Below, piece after piece: positions 1-6,927 of a DNA stretch of 21,360 nucleotides; position 1 is the stretch's first letter; the number at the start of each line of letters is the position of its first letter. This DNA comes from CAYUCY01 sp964443525 (GTDB taxonomy: Bacteria > Pseudomonadota > Alphaproteobacteria > Caedimonadales > Caedimonadaceae), in contig CAYUCY010000022.1 of the NCBI GenBank assembly GCA_964443525.1, forward strand, positions 1 through 21,360. Direction: 5' to 3'. The position numbers and the translations under genes were made by a program. The notes below the pieces were generated by a model that was given only the letters and a program-made list of their open reading frames with translations, searched no databases and was not told where the DNA came from.

Positions 1-97
1 TCGGCGCCGCACGGAGGACGATCATGATGTTGCCTCCCATGATAATGTAGCCGCCGAACACGCATCCGAAGACGACGCCTAATCCCGCAAAAAACAT
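1..97 (-). CDS. motA: Flagellar motor stator protein MotA, N-terminal fragment
   Basis: MotA forms, with MotB, the proton channel that drives the flagellar motor in the inner membrane. Only the first 32 residues are in the window; the gene runs off the left edge. They read MFFAGLGVVFGCVFGGYIIM and then GGNIMIVLRAAP, a hydrophobic first membrane helix with the glycine-rich pattern (VVFG-x-VFGGY-x-x-x-GG) usual at MotA N-termini. The ATG at 97-95 has a strong ribosome binding site, GGGGAG on the minus strand (about 103-108), about 5 bases upstream. A perfect -10 hexamer and a 14-bp dyad lie upstream. The identification rests on a short stretch but matches the family well. If right, the organism keeps at least part of a flagellar motor. 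Confidence 0.72.
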   Translation of the reverse strand, partial: MFFAGLGVVFGCVFGGYIIMGGNIMIVLRAAP

Positions 98-125
98 GGG
101 ATCTCCCCATTTTTATTGTTATTTC

Positions 126-139
126 ACCACAAATGTGGT
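126..139. repeat. 14-bp dyad at the presumed motA transcription start
   Basis: ACCACA-AA-TGTGGT is an inverted repeat with perfect 6-bp arms and a 2-base centre. It lies between the motA -10 hexamer and its start codon, across the expected transcription start, which is where a repressor operator would sit. In RNA the 2-base loop is too small for a stable hairpin, so a DNA-binding dimer is the likelier reader. No known regulator is assigned. Confidence 0.35.
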
Positions 140-142
140 TCT

Positions 143-148
143 ATTATA
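143..148 (-). promoter_or_regulatory. Candidate -10 element for motA
   Basis: On the minus strand this is a perfect TATAAT, which would start transcription near 136 and leave a leader of about 39 bases before the motA ATG. No good -35 hexamer sits 16-18 bases upstream (CAATTC is the best offer), so the promoter may need an activator or another sigma factor. The call rests on the -10 alone. Confidence 0.35.
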
Positions 149-233
149 CCCTTATATTAATCCAAGAATTGGTTAAATTTTTACTTTTAAAGGAACAAAA
201 AAGTAAGTCTTTGAAAACAATGAAAGAAAATCC

Positions 234-734
234 ATGGGTGATGCCTCTCAAGATTTGCGCTTCGTGATGAGCCGTTTCGCAACGGGTGTTGCCTGTGTTA
301 CGGCGCGCACTTCAGAAGGGTTGTTAGGGTTAACCGTAAACTCCCTCGTTTCGGTGTCACTGAAGCCTCCTTTGATCCTGTTTTGTTTGAAAAAAACATC
401 TTCATCCCTGCCTCATTTTAAGGCAGGCAATAAATTCGTAATTAATATTCTTTCGGAAGATCAAGAAGAGATCGCCTCAGCCTTTGCAAATCCCGCCCTT
501 AGGGACTGGGGGCTTGTAAGATTGGAGGAGACCGGAGGAGGTCATCCCAAGATTCAAGGATCGGCTGCATTTCTCGAGTGTCACCCGGAGACCTTTTACG
601 ATGGAGGAGATCACGAGATTATTCTTTCTCGAGTTCTCTCTTTAGGAGCGCGAGCGGAAGCATCTCCTCTTATTTTCTGTCAAAGACGTTTTCACGGACT
701 TCCCAGACAAGAGCTTCAGGAAAAGACGGCTTAG
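234..734 (+). CDS. Flavin reductase family protein (FMN-binding split barrel)
   Basis: The 166-residue product resembles flavin reductase-like domain proteins, which bind FMN or FAD in a split-barrel dimer and pass NAD(P)H electrons to flavin, often for a partner monooxygenase. The family pattern is visible: RFATGVACVTAR near residues 14-25, GLTVNSLVSVSLKPPLILFCL near 32-52 (the flavin-contact region), then FVINILSEDQEEIASAFA near 68-85 and DHEIILSRV near 126-134. The length is typical. The ATG at 234 has only a weak purine stretch ahead of it (GAAAG). No monooxygenase neighbour is present, so the substrate pathway is unknown. Transcription converges with nfeD, whose stop is 15 bases away, and I see no terminator between them. 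Confidence 0.82.
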   Translation: MGDASQDLRFVMSRFATGVACVTARTSEGLLGLTVNSLVSVSLKPPLILFCLKKTSSSLPHFKAGNKFVINILSEDQEEIASAFANPALRDWGLVRLEETGGGHPKIQGSAAFLECHPETFYDGGDHEIILSRVLSLGARAEASPLIFCQRRFHGLPRQELQEKTA

Positions 735-748
735 AGAATCTCTCGTTG

Positions 749-1201
749 CTACTGCGGCTTATAAATCTCAACTTTCAACAAAAGGCCTTCAACAGCGATT
801 ACTTTGACACGTGTGCCTTTGGGGCAGTCGGGCCCCTCGATGTTCCAATGCGTATCATCCAGTTTTGCTTTTCCTCTGCCATTTTCAATGTCCTGAGTCA
901 CCGTGATAATGCGCCCCAGATATTGCTTGCCTCTCAGATTGAGAGCCGGCTGATCTGTAAGTGTCGGATTTCGTTTTTGATAAAAACGGAAGACGGTGAC
1001 GCTGATAACTGAGAAGAGGGCGAAAAGCAGAAGCTGCCAAGCCACATGAAGATCCAGCAACAGATAGGCGATCAATCCCACAAGTCCTGCCGAAACCCCG
1101 AGCCATAAGAAGAAGGTCCCAGGGGCCAGGATTTCAATGACGAGTAAAATGACGGCAAAAACCCACCATCCCCATGCATTCACATCAAGCCATTCGAACA
1201 T
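749..1201 (-). CDS. NfeD-like membrane protein (short form)
   Basis: This 150-residue protein has the short NfeD architecture. Two to three hydrophobic membrane segments occupy roughly residues 10-72, including the IEILAPGTFFLWLGVSAG signature. A soluble beta-barrel (OB-fold-like) C-terminal domain of about 60 residues follows, starting near LRGKQYLGRIITVTQDIENGRGKAKLDDTHW. There is no ClpP-type protease domain, so it is the YbbK/NfeD1b-like form. Such proteins work with a stomatin/SPFH partner in membrane microdomains, and the gene starts only 3 bases after the stop of the QmcA-like gene, as expected for such a pair. The biochemical role of the family is still poorly defined. Confidence 0.85.
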   Translation of the reverse strand: MFEWLDVNAWGWWVFAVILLVIEILAPGTFFLWLGVSAGLVGLIAYLLLDLHVAWQLLLFALFSVISVTVFRFYQKRNPTLTDQPALNLRGKQYLGRIITVTQDIENGRGKAKLDDTHWNIEGPDCPKGTRVKVIAVEGLLLKVEIYKPQ

Positions 1202-1204
1202 GGA

Positions 1205-2158
1205 TCAAACCTCTTTTTTAAGGTGTTTCGGGGCAGGGGAAGAGCTTCCTTTGAAGGCTTCTTTTGCTATTTCCGTAATACCGCCGATGGCGCCGATTAT
1301 GTTGGAGGCTTCAAGAGGCATAAAAAAGACCTTTTGGTTTTCGGCGGATCCTATCTCTTTTAAGGCCTCGACATACTTATTTGCGACGAAATAGTTAATG
1401 GCTTGGATATTGCCTTTTGAGATAGCAAGAGAGACCGTTTCAGTTGCTTTGGCCTCAGCTTGAGCAAGGCGTTCCCTGGCATCTGCTTCCCGATAGGCGG
1501 CTTCCTTCTTTCCTTCAGCCTCGAGGATAGCTGCTTGTTTTCGGCCTTCCGCAATCAGGATCTGGGCTTGCCTTTCTCCTTCCGCTTCCAAGACGAGCGC
1601 TCTTTTATCTCGCTCCGCTTTCATCTGTCGCGCCATGGAATCAACCAAATCCTTGGGTGGCGTAATGTCTTTGATTTCAACGCGAGTGACCTTAACTCCC
1701 CAGGGATTTGTTGCATCATCGACCACATGAAGAAGTTCCGCATTTATTTTTTCACGGTTTGAGAGAAGTTCGTCGAGATCCATGGATCCCATCACAGTTC
1801 GAATATTTGTCATGGTGATGGCAATTATGGCCGAGTCAATGGCCGAGACTTCATAGGCTGCTCGAGCCGCATCCAAGACTTGATAAAATACGACACCATC
1901 AACCCGAACCATGGCGTTATCTTTTGTGATGACATCCTGGGAAGGAACATCAAAGACGCTCTCTCTCATGGATACTTTGGCACCGATTTTATCGATGAAA
2001 GGAATAATCAGGTTTAACCCTGGCATTAAGGTGTGAGTATACCTTCCGAATCGTTCAACGGTCCACTGCATGCCTTGAGGGACGGACTTGACACCAGCCA
2101 CAATAACGAGAACGGCGAGGATCAATAGGGCGATTGCAAAAATCGGAAAATCAAACAT
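1205..2158 (-). CDS. qmcA: SPFH/Band 7 domain protein, QmcA/stomatin-like
   Basis: A 317-residue prohibitin/stomatin-homology (SPFH) protein with an N-terminal membrane anchor (residues about 4-24). The SPFH domain follows, with VPQGMQWTVERFGRYTHTLMPGLNLIIPFID, VSMRESVFDVPSQDVITKDN and RVEIKDITPPKDLVDSMARQMKAERDKRA. After it comes a long Ala/Glu/Lys-rich coiled coil (AEGERQAQILIAEGRKQAAILEAEGKKEAA) and a conserved tail. These proteins oligomerise on the inner membrane and scaffold microdomains or regulate proteases. I chose the ATG at 2158 rather than the in-frame ATG at 2176, because GGGGGAG lies about 9 bases upstream of the former and falls inside the latter's reading frame. It precedes nfeD by 3 bases. 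Confidence 0.9.
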   Translation of the reverse strand: MFDFPIFAIALLILAVLVIVAGVKSVPQGMQWTVERFGRYTHTLMPGLNLIIPFIDKIGAKVSMRESVFDVPSQDVITKDNAMVRVDGVVFYQVLDAARAAYEVSAIDSAIIAITMTNIRTVMGSMDLDELLSNREKINAELLHVVDDATNPWGVKVTRVEIKDITPPKDLVDSMARQMKAERDKRALVLEAEGERQAQILIAEGRKQAAILEAEGKKEAAYREADARERLAQAEAKATETVSLAISKGNIQAINYFVANKYVEALKEIGSAENQKVFFMPLEASNIIGAIGGITEIAKEAFKGSSSPAPKHLKKEV

Positions 2159-2229
2159 AAGAATTTTCTCCCCCATGTTAAAATAACGTTATCAAAATCT
2201 TACAAGGAAAACGATAAAAAAGAGTTAAA

Positions 2230-2931
2230 TTAAGAAAGATCAAGAAGCGCTGTTTCTTTTACCTCGCCGATCTTAAGATCCTGGAGATGATAGGGACCGT
2301 AAGAAATGCGAATCAGACGATTTACCTTCACGCCCAGATAGGTCATCATCTTTCTTATTTCCCTGTTTTTTCCCTCGTAGAGTGTGATTTCAAGCCAGGT
2401 ATTGTTAGGACCCTCCCTCAATGTTTTAGAGATAGTAGGGCGGTATGTTACCCCCTCAAAAGTCAATCCCTTTTCTATTTCCTTAAGGCGATTTTTATCA
2501 GGGGACCCGAAGATGCGAACCCGATATGTTCTGGGGATTTCCGTCGATGGGTGTTCAAGGTGGCGGGCGAGCGCTCCGTCGTTGGTCAGAAGCAAAAGGC
2601 CTTCTGAATTCATATCGAGCCGGCCCACTGAAATCACGCGAGGAAGGAACTTGGGAAGCGACTCGAAAACCGTAGGCCGCCCTTCTGGATCATGATGAGT
2701 TGTCAAAAAGCCTCTCGGTTTATGGTAAAGCCAAAGGCGAGTTTTTTCTTTCGGCTTTAGGGGGACATCATCGAGGGTAAGAACGTCTTCAGGCGAGACG
2801 AGGAAGGCCGGTGTTTCAAGGAGGACAGCGTTGACTTTGACGCGTCCCTCAAGGATCAGTTTTTCTGCTTCTCGTCTTGATGCGACACCTCCTCGAGCTA
2901 AAACCTTTGCGACTCTTCCTTTTCCCGTCAT
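2230..2931 (-). CDS. rluB: RsuA/RluB-family rRNA pseudouridine synthase
   Basis: The 233-residue protein isomerises uridine to pseudouridine in rRNA, most likely in 23S rRNA. An S4 RNA-binding domain fills residues about 4-60 (RVAKVLARGGVASRREAEKLILEGRVKVN). The synthase domain carries the catalytic GRLDMNSEGLLLLTNDG motif, with the aspartate at about D106, and later the KNREIRKMM motif of the RsuA/RluB/RluE/RluF group. RluB is the likeliest member; RluE/RluF or RsuA specificity cannot be excluded from sequence alone. The start is the ATG whose ATGA overlaps the stop of the upstream C26 hydrolase gene, so translation is probably coupled. An upstream in-frame ATG exists but lies inside that gene. 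Confidence 0.9.
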   Translation of the reverse strand: MTGKGRVAKVLARGGVASRREAEKLILEGRVKVNAVLLETPAFLVSPEDVLTLDDVPLKPKEKTRLWLYHKPRGFLTTHHDPEGRPTVFESLPKFLPRVISVGRLDMNSEGLLLLTNDGALARHLEHPSTEIPRTYRVRIFGSPDKNRLKEIEKGLTFEGVTYRPTISKTLREGPNNTWLEITLYEGKNREIRKMMTYLGVKVNRLIRISYGPYHLQDLKIGEVKETALLDLS

Positions 2932-3647
2932 TTGAGGGCCGTCACATGGCTGATGAAGGCCTTGAAGATCTCGGCATCCGCCTCTGTTGAGAGATGTTCC
3001 GGATGCCATTGAACGCCTAAGCAAAACGGGCTGTCTTGGACTTCAATCCCTTCGATTACGCCGTCAGATGCAGAAGCGTTAATCGCAACACCTTGACCCG
3101 GGTTCTTGACGGCTTGATGATGGGTACTGTTGACGAGGATTTCGGAGCGTTTCAAAATCCGATGCAAAAGTGTGTCCTTAATGATGGAAACGCTATGAGT
3201 TGCTTCATGTTTCGGGGCTTTTTGTTCATGATCGATCGGGGTTTCGATCTCATCGAGAAGGTGTTGATAGAGGGATCCTCCTTTGAGCACGGAAATCAAC
3301 TGTTGGCCGCCGCAGATGCCTAAAAGAGGCATTTTCCGGTCAAGGGCTCCTTTGGTTATTTTAATCTCAAAGTCAGTTCGTCTCGTTTTTAGAACCGTTT
3401 TCGGGTGTCGTTCCCACACGCCGTAGATCTCAGGCGCGATATCATGAGCGCCGCCTGGAATCATAAGCCCGTCGATCATCGAGAGGTAGGCTTCAATGCC
3501 ACTCGTATGATAGGGAATAAGGATCGGGAGGCCGCCCGCCGTCTCGATACACTTAATATAATTTTCTCTTAAAGCATACCAAGGGTAAGGAGAGTAACTC
3601 TCACAATTTTCACAATCAAGGGTGACACCGATGACTGGCTTTTTCAT
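2928..3647 (-). CDS. Gamma-glutamyl-gamma-aminobutyrate hydrolase family (peptidase C26)
   Basis: A class I glutamine-amidotransferase-fold hydrolase of 239 residues, similar to PuuD, which cleaves gamma-Glu-GABA in putrescine breakdown. The catalytic nucleophile is in LLGICGGQQ (about C112), and the His-Glu pair is in VQWHPE (about H215 and E217). GLMIPGGAHDIAPEIYG marks the substrate-side motif usual for C26 enzymes. No other putrescine-pathway gene is nearby, so the true gamma-glutamyl substrate is open. The ATG at 3647 was chosen; an in-frame TTG nine bases upstream is possible but its spacing to GGAAAG is too short. The gene is coupled to rluB by an ATGA overlap and divergent from the oxygenase gene, the start codons being only 68 bases apart. 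Confidence 0.85.
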   Translation of the reverse strand: MKKPVIGVTLDCENCESYSPYPWYALRENYIKCIETAGGLPILIPYHTSGIEAYLSMIDGLMIPGGAHDIAPEIYGVWERHPKTVLKTRRTDFEIKITKGALDRKMPLLGICGGQQLISVLKGGSLYQHLLDEIETPIDHEQKAPKHEATHSVSIIKDTLLHRILKRSEILVNSTHHQAVKNPGQGVAINASASDGVIEGIEVQDSPFCLGVQWHPEHLSTEADAEIFKAFISHVTALK

Positions 3648-3715
3648 CCTTTTCAAATCTTTCCTTTTCGCTTAATCTCTTAAGAATTATTTATCATTTT
3701 TGCCAAAAAACTTCC

Positions 3716-4837
3716 ATGAAAAAACAGCTAACCCTAAGTGAACTGATTTCTCCTCTTCAAGCGGATGTTTTTTTCTCTTCTTTTTTTGATAAAAAGCCCT
3801 TTAGGTCTTCGGGGTCGCTCGAGTCCTTTCTGACGATAGAGGAACTCTATCAATGGTTGGAACGTAAGGACTTTTGGACGGCGCAGTGTCTCAAGCTCGT
3901 GCGGGATGGCGGGTATTTAGAGGTGAGGGACTACGTTAGCGATGACGGGTTTGCGTCCCCTCAAAAAGTAAAGTCTTTGATAGAGGGGGGAGCGACCCTT
4001 GTTTTAAACGATGTTCTTTCTTTGAATCCGTCGCTACAATCTTTCGGGGTGGAGATGGAGCGAACGTTTAAAGCTCTCGTTCAAGCCAATCTTTATTATA
4101 GCCCTCGAAAAACTCAAGGATTCGGATCGCATTTTGACGTGCATGATGTTTGGGTGATTCAATGCGAGGGTGAAAAAACATGGCGGCTTTACAGGAATCG
4201 AGAGGAAAATCCTATCAACCACCCCCTGTTTCAAAGTTTGCCTCAGAGCTATCATGATTCTCAAAAAGGACCCGTTGAAGAGGAGTTTACTCTGAAGGCA
4301 GGGGATCAGCTCTATGTTCCGAGAGGAGTTTATCATGATGCTAGAACGTCGGAAGGTCCTTCTCTTCATGTCACGTTCGGGATAACGAGGCCGATTGGTC
4401 TTGATATCGTGAGCCTTCTTTTCGAGACATTGGTAGAAGATCCTTTCTTCAGACGTTCTCTTCCCATGGATTTCTCCGATGCGTGGGGAGAAGAAGCCGG
4501 CAAATGCCTCACGGATTGTTTTTCTTCGGAAGTTTTCCGGGAAAAAATAAAACAGCGCTTCTATAAGGACAAACAGAAGCTTCTTTACGAAGTTGATCCT
4601 TCCGTGAAGCTGGAAACGGTTCAGGGAGAAGTATGTCTTTGTTCTCCGAAAGCTTATGTTCCTGTGCCGGAGGTATACCAAAAACCGCTTCGTTTCGTCC
4701 TTGACCGAAGGTATTTGACGGAAGAAGATTTGAAAACGCTTCCCGATTTCCTAAACCCCGAAACAAGAAAAAAATTTATTAATGATTTAAGGACTATGGG
4801 GGTTCTTAGACCTCTCCTTAAAAGACAGGCTGCCTAA
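3716..4837 (+). CDS. JmjC/cupin-type 2-oxoglutarate oxygenase (ribosomal-oxygenase-like)
   Basis: A 373-residue protein of the cupin_4/JmjC class, related to bacterial RoxA (YcfD) and eukaryotic MINA/NO66, which hydroxylate ribosomal proteins using Fe(II) and 2-oxoglutarate. The iron facial triad is visible: HFD in FGSHFDVHDVWVIQ (H139, D141) and a distal histidine in YVPRGVYHDA (about H207). The tract GEKTWRLY follows the first strand as in this family. The C-terminal third (residues about 240-373) would hold dimerisation and winged-helix-like parts, as in RoxA. Its length equals that of E. coli RoxA as I recall it, but the motifs resemble MINA/NO66-type sequences at least as much, so I assign no symbol. 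The substrate is unknown. The ribosome binding site is weak. Confidence 0.78.
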   Translation: MKKQLTLSELISPLQADVFFSSFFDKKPFRSSGSLESFLTIEELYQWLERKDFWTAQCLKLVRDGGYLEVRDYVSDDGFASPQKVKSLIEGGATLVLNDVLSLNPSLQSFGVEMERTFKALVQANLYYSPRKTQGFGSHFDVHDVWVIQCEGEKTWRLYRNREENPINHPLFQSLPQSYHDSQKGPVEEEFTLKAGDQLYVPRGVYHDARTSEGPSLHVTFGITRPIGLDIVSLLFETLVEDPFFRRSLPMDFSDAWGEEAGKCLTDCFSSEVFREKIKQRFYKDKQKLLYEVDPSVKLETVQGEVCLCSPKAYVPVPEVYQKPLRFVLDRRYLTEEDLKTLPDFLNPETRKKFINDLRTMGVLRPLLKRQAA

Positions 4838-5047
4838 GCGGGTTTTGTCTGTTGCTGTATGGCCACACCTTTCGATATTTATGGTTTATTCTCCACTTCG
4901 ACATTGCTCTTTTTCTTGGATCGGGTTTTTATAAAATCTGATTAAATGTTTAAATTATTTGCACCTAGTTTCGCGCACAACGATTTAAAATGCGAGAAAA
5001 TAGAATGGGTTAGCGAATATGGAACAACCCTAGGTTTGGAGGATACT
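4838..5047 (+). other. Intergenic leader region of the porin gene
   Basis: This 210-bp AT-rich stretch separates the oxygenase stop from the porin start. I see no convincing terminator. It contains a TATAAA at 4930-4935, but no -35 hexamer lies at standard spacing (TTGCTC is 20 bases upstream), so I do not call a promoter. The frame of the porin gene stays open back to an ATG at 4946 but that part does not read as protein. A long untranslated leader for a highly expressed porin is plausible. Confidence 0.4.
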
Positions 5048-6241
5048 ATGAGAAAAATTCTTTTAGCTACGACGGCGCTGGCAGTTGCTTTACCATTATT
5101 GTCTACTGATGTTGAAGCCAACGTAAAAGGCGCGAAAACGCCCGCTCTGCGGATGTCTGGTCAATCGACCTTCAACTACTTTGCGTTCAATCAAACGATT
5201 AGAGAACCCAACAGAGGTAAGGGCGGCGGACACCACATGGAAGTTGCCGACACCCGAATCAACTTTGAAGTCTTCGGAAAGGCTGATGCCTGGGGCGGGC
5301 TCGAGTACAGTTTCTTGGTCGGGTTGACGGGTGACGTAGATCAAACGCAGAGTGTTGAGGAAAGCCGTCTTAAATTTAAGGGCGAGTGGGGTACCGCGAT
5401 CCTCGGTAATGCCCGCGGTGTTGATGATTTTATGGCAGTTGGTGCCTATGACGTCATGGGAGCAACGGGCGGTTTTGCCGGAAACTATACCCACGTTACA
5501 AACCCGACGGAAGGTGTAATCACAACCGTCGATCTTCAGGGGGCTCCGAAAGACTCAACAAAGGCGACGTACGTTACGCCTCGAGTAAACGGGTTCCAAG
5601 CAGGTATTTCTTTTACGCCGAACCAACAACACAAGGGCGAGACGAAACTTTTCTCCCATACAAGCTCCACAAACACACCATTTGACAAAAACCAGGTTGG
5701 TTTGGGTGTTAACTATAAGGAAACCTTTGGAAACGGCGTGGATGTGAAACTCTCCGGTACGCTTCTTTATGCCGGCAAGACTATGCGCGGCAACAGAACT
5801 GGTAATGTTGCACGTGCCCGTACGAAGTCTTACGCGCTCGGTGCCGTCTTCGGTTGGAAAGATTGGAAGCTCGGTGGTGAATTCATCGATAACGGCCATT
5901 CACAAACCGAGCAAGGTATCAACGGTCAAGATGCAGGTAAGGCTTACAGCTTGGCTCTCGGTTACGATTATGGAGTTGATAGCTTTGCCTTCGGTTGGTA
6001 CGGCAGCTCCCGCAACATTCGTAGTGACCATTTGAAGGCTAAAGCAAACGTCTGGTCTTTGACATGGGATCGGAAACTTGCGCCCGGCTTGAGCGTGTAT
6101 GCGGAAGGAAACTTCTTCGATTATAAAACAGATCCGAGGATCGTCGGTCAGGTTATTTCTTCAAACAACAAGTTTGAAGCAACAAACGTCGAAAATAACC
6201 GCGGCCACGTCTTTATCGTCGGTTCAAAAATCAAGTTCTAA
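5048..6241 (+). CDS. Outer-membrane porin (Gram-negative general porin type)
   Basis: A 397-residue secreted beta-barrel protein that would form diffusion channels in the outer membrane. A signal peptide is clear: MRKI, hydrophobic residues about 5-19, and probable cleavage after DVEA (residue 24). The mature part shows alternating polar and hydrophobic strands, many Gly and aromatic residues (GGLEYSFLVGLTG, FQAGISFTPNQQ, YSLALGYDYGVDSFAFGWYGSS) and ends in phenylalanine (VGSKIKF), the C-terminal signal recognised by the BAM complex. The start at 5048 is set by GGAGG a few bases upstream and by the signal peptide. A rho-independent terminator follows 26 bases after the stop, so it is probably a single-gene transcript. 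Substrate preference cannot be read from sequence. Confidence 0.88.
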   Translation: MRKILLATTALAVALPLLSTDVEANVKGAKTPALRMSGQSTFNYFAFNQTIREPNRGKGGGHHMEVADTRINFEVFGKADAWGGLEYSFLVGLTGDVDQTQSVEESRLKFKGEWGTAILGNARGVDDFMAVGAYDVMGATGGFAGNYTHVTNPTEGVITTVDLQGAPKDSTKATYVTPRVNGFQAGISFTPNQQHKGETKLFSHTSSTNTPFDKNQVGLGVNYKETFGNGVDVKLSGTLLYAGKTMRGNRTGNVARARTKSYALGAVFGWKDWKLGGEFIDNGHSQTEQGINGQDAGKAYSLALGYDYGVDSFAFGWYGSSRNIRSDHLKAKANVWSLTWDRKLAPGLSVYAEGNFFDYKTDPRIVGQVISSNNKFEATNVENNRGHVFIVGSKIKF

Positions 6242-6267
6242 TTTTAAAAGACTTAATAGTTTCAAGG

Positions 6268-6292
6268 AAGGGAGCCTCGGCTCCCTTTTTTC
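6268..6292 (+). terminator. Rho-independent terminator of the porin gene
   Basis: An 8-bp perfect stem (AAGGGAGC / GCTCCCTT) closes a CTCG loop and runs into a tract of six T. It lies 26 bases after the porin stop. This is the clearest intrinsic terminator in the window. Confidence 0.92.
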
Positions 6293-6302
6293 TGTTCAGG
6301 AA

Positions 6303-6323
6303 ATCGGAAAAATGTCTTCCGAT
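6303..6323 (+). repeat. Second stem-loop downstream of the porin terminator
   Basis: ATCGGAA and TTCCGAT form perfect 7-bp arms around a 7-base loop. The following CTTTCCTCTT is only a weak T tract, so it is not a convincing terminator. It lies between the porin terminator and the candidate promoter of the next operon and could be a back-up terminator or simply chance. Confidence 0.35.
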
Positions 6324-6331
6324 CTTTCCTC

Positions 6332-6360
6332 TTGACGATCAAGCCAATTCGGTCGATACC
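6332..6360 (+). promoter_or_regulatory. Candidate promoter of the DUF3576-leuS-lptE-holA operon
   Basis: TTGACG (within CTTGACG, 6332-6337) is followed after 17 bases by GATACC (6355-6360). CTTGAC is the common -35 form in Alphaproteobacteria; the -10 is weak. Transcription would start near 6367, about 30 bases before the lipoprotein ATG. The same CTTGACG -35 appears upstream of tyrS. Confidence 0.42.
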
Positions 6361-6395
6361 TGGAGAAGTGTTTTTGTAGTAGAGAGGTTTCTTAA

Positions 6396-6923
6396 ATGTC
6401 ATCCCGCCCTTCTTTTTTCAGCTCCGCACTTTTTCTTCTTCTCGGAACTGTCCTTCTTGTGGGTTGCTCCAATTCTAAGATTAATAAGGATGATGAGATC
6501 TTGACCCGCCGAGACCGGAAATACCGAGACATGGAAAAGTTGTTCGGAGATGATACGCTTCTTTTCGGTGGAGATAGTGACGTCAAAAAGGAAGCAGACA
6601 TCGGGATCGGTGTGAACAGTTATCTATGGCGTGCCTCTCTTGACACTTTATCTTTCATGCCCCTGAAGTCTGTGGATCCTTTTGGTGGTGTCATTTTAAC
6701 GAAATGGTATACGCCCGTTGAAACGCCTCAGGAGCGCATTAAAGTCGACATACGGATTTTGGATCGTCAGTTAAGAGCGGACGGTGTAAAGGTATCTGTT
6801 TTCCGGCAAACGCTCGTCAAGGGTAACTGGGTTGATCAACCGACCGACCACCAAACCGCGGTTGATCTTGAAAATTCTATTTTAACCAGAGCACGTCAGC
6901 TTCGAATTCAGGCAGGAAAATAA
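6396..6923 (+). CDS. DUF3576 family lipoprotein
   Basis: A 175-residue protein with a lipoprotein signal peptide: hydrophobic residues 8-22 and the lipobox LVGC with Cys24 as the lipidation site. The rest matches the alphaproteobacterial DUF3576 family as I know it: GIGVNSYLWRASLDTLSFMPLKSVDPFGGVILTKWYTP, then a strand-rich region (RIKVDIRILDRQLRADGVKVSVFRQ) and a C-terminal helix LENSILTRARQLRIQ. Function is unknown; location is presumably the periplasm, anchored to a membrane. It sits 4 bases upstream of leuS and two genes upstream of lptE, an order that recurs in Alphaproteobacteria. The short spacing suggests one transcript. Confidence 0.85.
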   Translation: MSSRPSFFSSALFLLLGTVLLVGCSNSKINKDDEILTRRDRKYRDMEKLFGDDTLLFGGDSDVKKEADIGIGVNSYLWRASLDTLSFMPLKSVDPFGGVILTKWYTPVETPQERIKVDIRILDRQLRADGVKVSVFRQTLVKGNWVDQPTDHQTAVDLENSILTRARQLRIQAGK

Positions 6924-6927
6924 AAGC

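Noticed and set aside
817..822. CACGTG-like hexamer regions outside the rsmG/hemJ cluster (for example ACACGTGT near 815 and GCACGTGC near 5811) as extra parS sites.
   Set aside because: Their flanks do not match the parS arms (GTTT...AAAC), so they are only central hexamers.
4034..4681. A 215-codon open frame antisense to the oxygenase gene.
   Set aside because: It is fully inside a well-supported gene, rich in Arg/Phe/Ser as typical of shadow frames, and has no known motif.
4946..5047. Upstream extension of the porin reading frame from an ATG at 4946.
   Set aside because: The ATG at 5048 has a GGAGG ribosome binding site and begins a proper signal peptide; the extension would bury it.
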